This document shows, piece by piece, positions 44,645 to 50,918 of a stretch of 50,918 bases of DNA. The stretch is from an uncultured Lachnospiraceae bacterium (GTDB lineage: Bacteria > Bacillota > Clostridia > Lachnospirales > Lachnospiraceae). The notes under the pieces are model-generated. The model had not been told where the DNA came from. It saw nothing but the letters and a program-made list of their open reading frames with translations, and did not search any database. The stretch is taken from positions 1-50,918 of the forward strand of contig CANQBH010000012.1 in the NCBI GenBank assembly GCA_947589155.1, read 5' to 3'. Within the stretch, counting starts at the first letter, position 1; the number at the start of each line of letters is the position of its first letter. The position numbers and the translations under genes were made by a program.

Positions 44645-45723
44645 TATGATACATACAGTACGCTGTCCCAAACGACCGGCGAATGATGCCGGATGTAAAG
44701 TTTATAATCAGGATTTAATTTCTTGAGATATTGAGGAATCTGCCAGAAGTCTTCCAGACGGTGGTATAAGCAGACCGCCATTTTCGGCTTCTGTTCCGTG
44801 ATGATCTGTTTTGCGCCGCGCAGCGCTTCCGGTTCATAGCCCTCGATGTCCATTTTGATCAGCGTGATTTTTTTGTCTTTCAGTTTTGCGTCCAGACTCG
44901 TCAGGCCGTTTTTTTCGTCTTCCGCTCCGGCGATGCCGAGGCGGTACAGTTCGATGTTTTCACAGTTCAGGCGCCCTTTGCAGCGCTCAAGCTGCGCGAA
45001 GGAGGACGGATCCGGCTCAAACGCGTAAATCGCGGATACGTTTACCTTTTGCCTTTCCATGCTTTGTAAGAAGGACTCTATGGTGTCTCCCGTATAAGCG
45101 CCGACGTCCGCAAAACTTTCCGACGCCTCATACCTTAACAGCTCCGTATCGAAATACTCGCCGTCTGTCTGAAGGTCGAGAAAACGTTTTTGGCTCTTCG
45201 GGGGGGCGATTCGGTTGCAGAGGAGTTCGACATAACACTCTCTGGAAACGTCGTCTTCGAGCAGCGGTAAGGTGTTTTTAATATTTTCCCTTTCCTGTTC
45301 AAACCACGCGCGGTCGTGCTTCTTGGTATACATATTCAGAAGGAGATCGCCGAGATAGATGTTTTCGATCCCCATCGCGTCGAGCTGCGCCTTGGCCTGT
45401 TCATAACAGCCGCCCAGCATGATGATACAGACCGCGTCCGGAAGCGAGTGCAGTTCGTCCGGCGTGATCCCGCGCAGTCCGTAAAGATCCGCGCCGCTGC
45501 GGATGATCTCGCGGATGTTGCGGTCGCAGACGTAAGTTGCCCTGACCGAATTTTTTATATAAGGATAGCCTTCGGTAAAGAAGCGGCCCATCCCGTAAAT
45601 ACAGATGTTTTTATGCGCCCGTATCTGCTTGTGCAGAAGACCGGCTCTGTCGTAACAGTTGTAGTCCGTTTCGATCGCATAGTCGATCGCGTCTTCCAAA
45701 CGGGAAGTAAAGGAATCTGTCAT
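44644..45723 (-). CDS. FkbM-family SAM-dependent methyltransferase
   Basis: The 359-residue protein has an N-terminal nucleotide-binding-like region (CIYGMGRFFTEGYPYIKN, 41-58) and a C-terminal FkbM methyltransferase domain (FADVGAYTGDTIESFL; IYAFEPDPSSF; LIKMDIEGYEPEALRGA). The two-domain form is common in polysaccharide or glycan modification in Clostridia. Target unknown. It lies 36 bases behind the DUF2752 gene on the same strand. Confidence 0.88.
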   Translation of the reverse strand: MTDSFTSRLEDAIDYAIETDYNCYDRAGLLHKQIRAHKNICIYGMGRFFTEGYPYIKNSVRATYVCDRNIREIIRSGADLYGLRGITPDELHSLPDAVCIIMLGGCYEQAKAQLDAMGIENIYLGDLLLNMYTKKHDRAWFEQERENIKNTLPLLEDDVSRECYVELLCNRIAPPKSQKRFLDLQTDGEYFDTELLRYEASESFADVGAYTGDTIESFLQSMERQKVNVSAIYAFEPDPSSFAQLERCKGRLNCENIELYRLGIAGAEDEKNGLTSLDAKLKDKKITLIKMDIEGYEPEALRGAKQIITEQKPKMAVCLYHRLEDFWQIPQYLKKLNPDYKLYIRHHSPVVWDSVLYVS

Positions 45724-45759
45724 GCTGCAAACCTCGCTTTCTCATTTTCCTTAACTATA

Positions 45760-46140
45760 TCATATCCGGATCAGACTGTAAAACGCGGAAACGGAAGCGG
45801 CCCCCGCGTCCAGAAGGTTGACATGGAACAGGAGCAGGGCGGCGTTTTTGACGAGAAAGTTGGCGGCGAGGACAAGCAGCGCGCCCCACAGGAAAACCTG
45901 CATCCACTTTTCTTCCCAGCGGCGCAGAAACAGGCGCAGAAAGAGAAGGACGGCGATACCGAGCGCGGCGTAGAGCACAAACGGGTGGTAGACAAAGGAG
46001 CGCAGCGGGTGGCCGTGCAGGAGCAGAAGGACCGCGCGGGTCCCGCCGCAGCCGGGGCAGTAGAGGCCGGTAAGCCGGTGGAACAGGCAGCCGCGGGCAA
46101 ACACGATATAGGAAAAGAAACGGCGGATAAAAGCAGGCAT
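45760..46140 (-). CDS. DUF2752 membrane protein
   Basis: A 126-residue protein with about three membrane helices. The segment GLYCPGCGGTRAVLLLLHG is the DUF2752 hallmark (CPxCGGTR). ATG 46140 follows GGAGG at a five-base distance; a longer open frame upstream lacks a ribosome site. Function unknown. Probably co-transcribed with the methyltransferase gene. The 200 bases upstream (46141-46340) have a TATAAT at 46273-46278 on the plus strand without a good -35. Confidence 0.85.
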   Translation of the reverse strand: MPAFIRRFFSYIVFARGCLFHRLTGLYCPGCGGTRAVLLLLHGHPLRSFVYHPFVLYAALGIAVLLFLRLFLRRWEEKWMQVFLWGALLVLAANFLVKNAALLLFHVNLLDAGAASVSAFYSLIRI

Positions 46141-46340
46141 ATGTCCTCCTTCGGTAGTCTTTTCCCCATCATAGCAGGAGCGGCGCGGGAAGTCAAAGCC
46201 GCGGGATCGCAAAAAAGCGAAAAAGGCGCGAAGACCTTTGAAGATTGGCTTTCTTTTTTTGAAAAAGGGGCGTATAATATAGGTACTTCAAGGAAAGGCG
46301 TGAAACGGACAGGCAAAGATCGCGAAAGGGGGGGACGGAT

Positions 46341-46877
46341 ATGCAGATCGGCGGCGTGGGAAGCGTTACGATGTTTGGCGGCGCGCAATTCAGCGGCACG
46401 GTCGGCGGCTTATACGGCGGTGCGCAATCGGGCGCAATCGGCGATCCGGTTGGTGGAAGCGGCGCGGTCAATGCCGCGGAAAAAGCGGATCCCGGCGCAA
46501 GGCCCGGATACAAGTCCAGTCCCGCCGAATGTCAGACGTGCCGCGAGCGGAAATACATCGACGGTTCCGATGAAAACGTATCGTTCAAGTCGGCGGCGCA
46601 TATCTCGCCGAACGCGGCGGCGGCCGTCGTCCGCGGGCATGAGGGCGAGCATGTGGCGAACGCATACAGCAAGGCCGCGCAATCCGGCGGCACCGTCGTC
46701 AACGCCAGCGTCAGCATCCACACGGCGGTCTGTCCGGAGTGCGGGCGCACCTACGTCTCCGGCGGCACGACGCACACGATGATCCGCTACAACAACGAGA
46801 GCAACCCGTATCAAAAGAACCGCAAGGCAGGCGACGCGGCAAAACTTGTCGGCGGCAAGATCAATATAGGCGTATAA
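46341..46877 (+). CDS. SprA-related putative zinc metalloprotease
   Basis: The 178-residue protein has a Gly-rich N-terminus (1-55), then a compact domain with C64QTC67, RKYIDGSDENVSFKSAAHISP, a zinc-site HEGEH (100-104), and C131PEC134GRTYVSGG. The order CxxC, HExxH, CxxC matches the SprA-related family annotated as putative metalloproteases. No signal peptide is seen. The catalytic Glu101 and both His are intact. Biological role unknown. GGGGGGG (a purine-rich ribosome site) precedes ATG 46341. tex starts 18 bases downstream. Confidence 0.8.
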   Translation: MQIGGVGSVTMFGGAQFSGTVGGLYGGAQSGAIGDPVGGSGAVNAAEKADPGARPGYKSSPAECQTCRERKYIDGSDENVSFKSAAHISPNAAAAVVRGHEGEHVANAYSKAAQSGGTVVNASVSIHTAVCPECGRTYVSGGTTHTMIRYNNESNPYQKNRKAGDAAKLVGGKINIGV

Positions 46878-46895
46878 CGCCGGAAAGAAAAACGT

Positions 46896-49040
46896 ATGAA
46901 CATCAATCAGACGATCGCCGAAGAACTCGGCGTCCGCCGTCGGCAGGTAGACGCCGCGGTGCAGCTTATCGACGAGGGCAACACGATCCCGTTTATCGCC
47001 AGATATCGGAAAGAAATGACCGGAGCGCTGAATGACGAAGCGCTCCGTCGTCTTTTTGAACGGCTGAATTATCTGCGCAATCTCGAAGAAAGAAAAGCAA
47101 GCGTGCTGGATTCCATCGGGGAACAGGGCAAACTGACGCAGGCGCTGAAGGAGAAGATCGACGCCGCGGCAACGCTTGTCGCGGTGGAGGATCTCTACCG
47201 CCCGTACCGCCCGAAGCGGCGCACCCGCGCCTCTCTTGCAAAGGAAAAAGGGCTTGAACCTCTGGCGGCCCTTTTGTGGGAACAGGAGGAAAGCGCCCCT
47301 TTGGAGGAACTGGCCCGTCCGTATGCCGATATCAAAAAAGAGGTGCAAACGGCGCAGGAAGCGCTTGACGGCGCAAGGGACATTCTGGCGGAGCGGATCG
47401 CCGACGAGGCGGAATACCGGAGCCGTATCCGCGAACTGACGGAAAAGAAGGGCAGGATCGTCTCCCGCGCCAAGGATCCGCAGGCCGAGTCGGTCTACGA
47501 ACGGTATTATGATTTTGAAGAACCGGTTGCAAAACTCCCGGGGCACCGCATACTTGCGCTCAACCGCGGCGAAAAGGAAAAGGTCTTAAACGTGCATATC
47601 GAAGCGCCGCAGGAGGAGATCCTCTCCTATCTGGAGTGCCGGATCGTCAAAGACAAAAAGAAGCCGGCCGGCGCGTTCCTCGGGGAGGCGATCCTTGACG
47701 CGTACCGCCGCCTGATCGCGCCCGCCGTGGAAAGGGAGATCCGAAGCGCCCTGACGGAGACGGCGGAGGACGGCGCGATCCGCGTTTTCGGCAAAAACCT
47801 GACGCAGCTTTTGATGCAGCCTCCGGTCGAAGGGCATGTCGTCCTCGGATGGGATCCGGCGTTTCGTACCGGCTGCAAACTTGCCGTGGTGGATCCGACG
47901 GGCAAAGTTTTGGATACGAAGGTCATTTTCCCGACGCCGCCGCAGAAGAAGATCGCAGAATCCAAAGCGATCCTCAAAGATCTGATCGCGCGCTACCATA
48001 TCACTCTGATCTCCGTCGGCAACGGGACCGCCTCGCGCGAATCCGAACAGGTCATCGTGGATCTGCTCGAAGAGACGAAGGAAGCGGTGCAGTATGTGAT
48101 CGTCAACGAGGCGGGCGCGTCCGTGTATTCGGCGAGCCAACTGGCGTCCGAGGAATTTCCGCAGTTTGACGTCGGCCAGCGCAGCGCGGCGTCGATCGCG
48201 CGGCGGCTGCAGGATCCTTTGGCGGAACTGGTCAAGATCGACCCGCGTTCCATCGGCGTGGGACAGTATCAGCACGACATGGATCAGAAGAAACTCGGCG
48301 AGGCGCTCGCCGGCGTTGTGGAAGACTGCGTGAACAGCGTGGGCGTAGACGTCAACACGGCGTCCGCCGCGCTTCTGGAATATGTCGCGGGGATCAGCCG
48401 CGCCACCGCGCACAACATCGTGTCGTACCGTGAAGCGCACGGCCGGTTTTCTTCGCGCAGGGAACTGCTGAAGGTGCCAAAACTCGGCCCGAAGGCCTAT
48501 GAGCAGTGCGCGGGCTTTCTGCGGATACGGGACGGCGCGCAGCCGCTCGACGCCACAAGCGTCCATCCGGAGAGTTATCCCGCCGCCGAGGCCCTGCTGC
48601 AGTGCCTCGGGCACAGCGTGGAGGAGGTCGCCCAAGGCGGAATCGGACGCCTGTCCGCGGAGATCAAAGACCGGAAGCGCCTTGCCGAAGAATTGGGAAT
48701 CGGCCTGCCGACGCTGGAAGACATGATCGCCGAGATCGAAAAGCCGGGCCGCGATCCGAGGGAGGATATGCCAAAGCCGATCTTGCGCAGCGACGTCCTT
48801 TCCATCGAAGACCTGACGCCGGGCATGGTATTAAAAGGCACGGTGCGCAACGTCATCGACTTCGGCGCGTTCGTGGATATCGGCGTTCATCAGGACGGTC
48901 TGGTGCACATCTCCGAGATCTGCGACCGTTTCATCCGCCATCCCCTCGAGGCGGTCAGCGTCGGCGACGTGGTAAACGTCAGGGTGCTGGACGTCGACGT
49001 GCAGAAACGCCGGATCGCCTTGAGTATGCGCGGCTTTTGA
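46896..49040 (+). CDS. tex: Tex-family S1 RNA-binding protein
   Basis: The 714-residue protein has the Tex layout: N-terminal helical region (FIARYRKEMTGALND), YqgF-like domain (VLGWDPAFRTGCKLAVVD), helix-hairpin-helix (AGISRATAHNIVSYRE; FSSRRELLKVPKLGPKAYEQ) and a C-terminal S1 domain (VIDFGAFVDIGVHQDGLVHIS). It binds nucleic acid and associates with transcription in relatives. Start ATG 46896 has only a weak purine-rich leader. Confidence 0.95.
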   Translation: MNINQTIAEELGVRRRQVDAAVQLIDEGNTIPFIARYRKEMTGALNDEALRRLFERLNYLRNLEERKASVLDSIGEQGKLTQALKEKIDAAATLVAVEDLYRPYRPKRRTRASLAKEKGLEPLAALLWEQEESAPLEELARPYADIKKEVQTAQEALDGARDILAERIADEAEYRSRIRELTEKKGRIVSRAKDPQAESVYERYYDFEEPVAKLPGHRILALNRGEKEKVLNVHIEAPQEEILSYLECRIVKDKKKPAGAFLGEAILDAYRRLIAPAVEREIRSALTETAEDGAIRVFGKNLTQLLMQPPVEGHVVLGWDPAFRTGCKLAVVDPTGKVLDTKVIFPTPPQKKIAESKAILKDLIARYHITLISVGNGTASRESEQVIVDLLEETKEAVQYVIVNEAGASVYSASQLASEEFPQFDVGQRSAASIARRLQDPLAELVKIDPRSIGVGQYQHDMDQKKLGEALAGVVEDCVNSVGVDVNTASAALLEYVAGISRATAHNIVSYREAHGRFSSRRELLKVPKLGPKAYEQCAGFLRIRDGAQPLDATSVHPESYPAAEALLQCLGHSVEEVAQGGIGRLSAEIKDRKRLAEELGIGLPTLEDMIAEIEKPGRDPREDMPKPILRSDVLSIEDLTPGMVLKGTVRNVIDFGAFVDIGVHQDGLVHISEICDRFIRHPLEAVSVGDVVNVRVLDVDVQKRRIALSMRGF

Positions 49041-49084
49041 GCCGATGGCGGTTTCCGGAAGTTTTTTGCCGTTGTATTTCACGG

Positions 49085-49113
49085 TTGACAGTTCCCGAAG
49101 CGTTACATATAAT
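49085..49113 (+). promoter_or_regulatory. Consensus promoter of the FMN riboswitch-ribU unit
   Basis: TTGACA (49085-49090), exactly 17 bases, TATAAT (49108-49113): perfect match at both boxes. Transcription should start about 10 bases before the riboswitch. Confidence 0.9.
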
Positions 49114-49128
49114 AGAACCGTAATAGGA

Positions 49129-49267
49129 ATCTTCGGGGCAGGGTGATATGAGCGATCATAAATTCCCGACCGACGGTGATGCTCGCAAGAGATAAGTCCG
49201 TGACCTGCGTCAGCAGCTGAGCCGGTGCGAATCCGGGACCGACAGTATAGTCTGGATGAGAGAAGAT
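49129..49267 (+). promoter_or_regulatory. FMN riboswitch (RFN element)
   Basis: Conserved blocks are in order: ATCTTCGGGGCAGGGTGA, AATTCCCGACCG, a GCTC-GCAA-GAG stem, GTCCGTGACC, a variable stem, AATCCGG..ACCGACAGT, and AGTCTGGATGAGAGAAGAT closing P1. A 14-base hairpin TATGA-GCGA-TCATA (49147-49160) is inserted into the loop of P2, where the compared B. subtilis element has none. With a terminator downstream, FMN binding should switch ribU off. Confidence 0.95.
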
Positions 49268-49304
49268 AAGCAGGAGTGAGAGTCTCGTTCCATGTGTATC
49301 TGCG

Positions 49305-49333
49305 TCCCGAATGTCACACATTCGGGATTTTTT
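49305..49333 (+). terminator. Riboswitch-controlled terminator
   Basis: TCCCGAATG (49305-49313), loop TCACA, CATTCGGGA, then six T. It lies between the FMN aptamer and ribU, so it is the expression platform. The segment 49334-49429 is leader. Confidence 0.9.
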
Positions 49334-49429
49334 ATTGCGGGACTCCGGAGGACGTCCGTATTTTTCGGCCTTCTTCCGCTTATTGAAACCGACTTTCCTA
49401 AAAGAAAAAAGGAAAAGGAGTGTTGAACA

Positions 49430-50089
49430 ATGAACAACGCAGCAACAAATCAGGCAGCAAAGACAAATTCCACGCAGGCTTCGGCAAAGCCGCGCATGAG
49501 CGTGCGCTATCTCACGGTGACGGCGATGCTTTCGGCGATCGCGTTCATCCTGATGTTTTTGGATTTTTCCGTTCCGATCATGCCGTCCTTTATCAAACTC
49601 GACGTTTCGGAACTTCCGGCGCTGATCGGGTCGTTTGCGATGGGGCCGCTCTGCGGCGTGCTGGTCTGCCTCGTCAAAAATCTGCTCCATCTTTTCATGA
49701 CATCCACCGGAGGCGTGGGAGAGTTGAGCAACTTTGTGCTCGGCGCGGCGTTCGTGCTTCCGGCGGGACTGCTCTACAAATACAAAAAGAACAGGAAGAC
49801 GGCGATCGCCGGATCCTTTCTCGGCGCGGTCTGCATGGCGCTGATCAGTTTTCCGTCCAATCTTTTCGTCGTTTATCCGATCTATGAGAACATGATGCCG
49901 CTCGACGTCATCGTCGGCGCATATGAGAAGATCGCCGGAGCGATCGTGCCGTCCGTGACGGATCTCCAACTGTGGCAGTGCCTTCTGTTCTTCAACGTGC
50001 CGTTTACGTTTGTAAAGGCGCTGATCTCGGTCGTGATCACGCTGTTTGTCTACAAAAAGATCTCTCCGATCTTAAAGGGACAGCAGTAA
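49430..50089 (+). CDS. ribU: Riboflavin ECF transporter S component RibU
   Basis: The 219-residue protein has about six membrane helices after a polar Asn/Thr/Ala tail. Motifs VRYLTVTAMLSAIAFILMF, KLDVSELPALIGSFAMGP and VCLVKNLLHLF match RibU. It binds riboflavin and works with a shared ECF module (EcfA, EcfA', EcfT), which is not in this window. The FMN riboswitch upstream confirms the substrate. AAGGAG precedes ATG 49430. Confidence 0.95.
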   Translation: MNNAATNQAAKTNSTQASAKPRMSVRYLTVTAMLSAIAFILMFLDFSVPIMPSFIKLDVSELPALIGSFAMGPLCGVLVCLVKNLLHLFMTSTGGVGELSNFVLGAAFVLPAGLLYKYKKNRKTAIAGSFLGAVCMALISFPSNLFVVYPIYENMMPLDVIVGAYEKIAGAIVPSVTDLQLWQCLLFFNVPFTFVKALISVVITLFVYKKISPILKGQQ

Positions 50090-50111
50090 AACGATCCGCT
50101 TGTGCGGCAGG

Positions 50112-50163
50112 GACCTGAACGGAAAAGGAGGGGCGCGCCCTCCCTTCCCGATCGGGTCTTTTG
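50112..50163 (+). terminator. ribU terminator
   Basis: A 21-base arm starting GACCTGAACGG pairs with one ending GATCGGGTC, with a few mismatches and a GCGCG loop, followed by TTTTGTATTTT. A smaller hairpin CCGC-TTGT-GCGG precedes it. Confidence 0.8.
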
Positions 50164-50227
50164 TATTTTGGGGAAATATGATAAGATAAATAAAAAGGAC
50201 GGAAGCGATCACAGGAGGCGCGCAATC

Positions 50228-50740
50228 ATGCTCAAATTTGACATCAAACTCAAGGCGGAAGATCTGTACCGGTTTTATATGTACTATATGTTTACCTCTC
50301 TGCGGGGGCTCCTCGCGCCGCTTCTTGGCGTGGCGCTCTTGGCGTATGTGCTCTTTTCGGGAAAATTTACCGAAGGTTCGTCCGGCATCTTCTACGGGAT
50401 CGTGGCGGCGCTGATGATCGTCTATTCGCCGATCGTACTGTGGTTTCGCGCGCGGCGGCTGGTGTCGGGAGAGAACGAACTGGCAGGGACGATGCATTTC
50501 TGTTTCACGGACGAGGAAGGCGTTCACGTCAAGATCGACGGCATAGACTTTGATACGGTGCTGACGTGGGGCGACGTTTATAAGGCGGTCATGACAAAGC
50601 ACAATCTTCTGATCTTCAGCGGCCTTCGGACCGCCTATATCTTCCCGAGGGATCAAATCACGGAAGAACAGTTGGATGAGATCTGCCGTATCCTGCGGGC
50701 CCACTGCTTAGATTTCAGGCTCCATCTGAAGGGCAGGTGA
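50228..50740 (+). CDS. YcxB-like membrane-associated protein
   Basis: The 170-residue protein has two membrane helices (about 25-45 and 54-75), then a soluble C-terminal domain (EGVHVKIDGIDFDTVLTWGDV; FPRDQITEEQLDEI) resembling the YcxB-like fold. ATG 50228 follows GGAGG. Function unknown. It ends five bases before tsaE. Confidence 0.75.
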   Translation: MLKFDIKLKAEDLYRFYMYYMFTSLRGLLAPLLGVALLAYVLFSGKFTEGSSGIFYGIVAALMIVYSPIVLWFRARRLVSGENELAGTMHFCFTDEEGVHVKIDGIDFDTVLTWGDVYKAVMTKHNLLIFSGLRTAYIFPRDQITEEQLDEICRILRAHCLDFRLHLKGR

Positions 50741-50745
50741 GGCCG

Positions 50746-50918
50746 ATGGTCATAGAAAGCAATTCTTCGGAGGAGACGTTTGCCTTTGGGGAGACACTCG
50801 GGCGCGGGGCCGCGCCGGGCGATGTGTTCGCCCTGCTCGGGGATCTTGGCACGGGAAAAACCGTACTGACGCAGGGCATGGCGCGCGGGCTGGATCTGCA
50901 GGAATGGATCGGCAGCCC
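50746..50918 (+). CDS. tsaE: tRNA threonylcarbamoyladenosine synthesis ATPase TsaE (partial)
   Basis: The first 57 residues are visible: ESNSSEETFAFGETLGR, then FALLGDLGTGKTVLTQG with the Walker A GDLGTGKT, and GLDLQEWIGS. This is the TsaE (YjeE) N-terminus, which works with TsaB and TsaD to form t6A37 in tRNAs. The gene runs out of the window. Spacing to the previous gene suggests an operon. Confidence 0.93.
   Translation, partial: MVIESNSSEETFAFGETLGRGAAPGDVFALLGDLGTGKTVLTQGMARGLDLQEWIGS

Overview
The window reads as chromosomal DNA of a Gram-positive Clostridia, most likely a GC-rich member of the Lachnospiraceae. The evidence is the gene content and order: hprK, murB-rapZ-whiA-crh, a type III glutamine synthetase, ftsEX next to an S41 protease, cvfB, yjfB, a SprA-related metalloprotease and an FMN riboswitch in front of ribU. 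Strong GGAGG ribosome sites and sigma-A type promoters fit this. The species assignment is inference.

Positions 1-7806 are a mosaic accessory region. The tail of a GC-rich gene (3-101) is followed by AT-rich DNA with gene remnants, an orphan protein like the C-terminal half of SWIM zinc-finger proteins, a dead Fic gene, a PAS protein beside an aldo/keto reductase-ferredoxin fusion, a GPH sugar symporter, a truncated Phd-type antitoxin, an intact Fic protein under an iteron-like promoter, and a toxin-like remnant. A 41-bp direct repeat (5809-5849 and 7795-7835) carries the first codons of the low-molecular-weight phosphatase gene at 7807 and brackets the Fic segment.

From 7807 on the DNA is dense housekeeping sequence. 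In order: phosphatase and MATE exporter (convergent), a membrane chemoreceptor-like protein, corA behind a hairpin that contains its own start codon, then one long same-strand run ftsH-uvrC-hprK-M18 peptidase-murB-rapZ-whiA-crh-lipid kinase linking proteolysis, repair, carbon-catabolite signalling and wall synthesis. Next come fba, glnN, a class A penicillin-binding protein (opposite strand), yigZ, tRNA-Gln, an acyl-ACP thioesterase, cvfB, ridA, yjfB, trxB and a secreted NlpC/P60 hydrolase. An unusual AT-rich intergenic region (34041-34480) with DnaA-box-like and Spo0A-box-like sites leads into an apparently leaderless gene for a TagA-like protein. Then follow a CdaR/PucR regulator, ftsE-ftsX-S41 protease, prfB with a programmed frameshift, hom-apgM (threonine branch), glpK, a DUF2752/FkbM pair, the SprA-like metalloprotease, tex, the FMN riboswitch with ribU, a YcxB-like protein and the start of tsaE.

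The points most worth a second look are the prfB frameshift site with UAA instead of UGA, the terminator-like hairpin that buries the corA start, the 0A-box/leaderless promoter region, the phosphatase 5'-end duplication, the iterons around the fic promoter, the HPr-like protein with Glu at the catalytic His position, and the extra hairpin in the FMN riboswitch.
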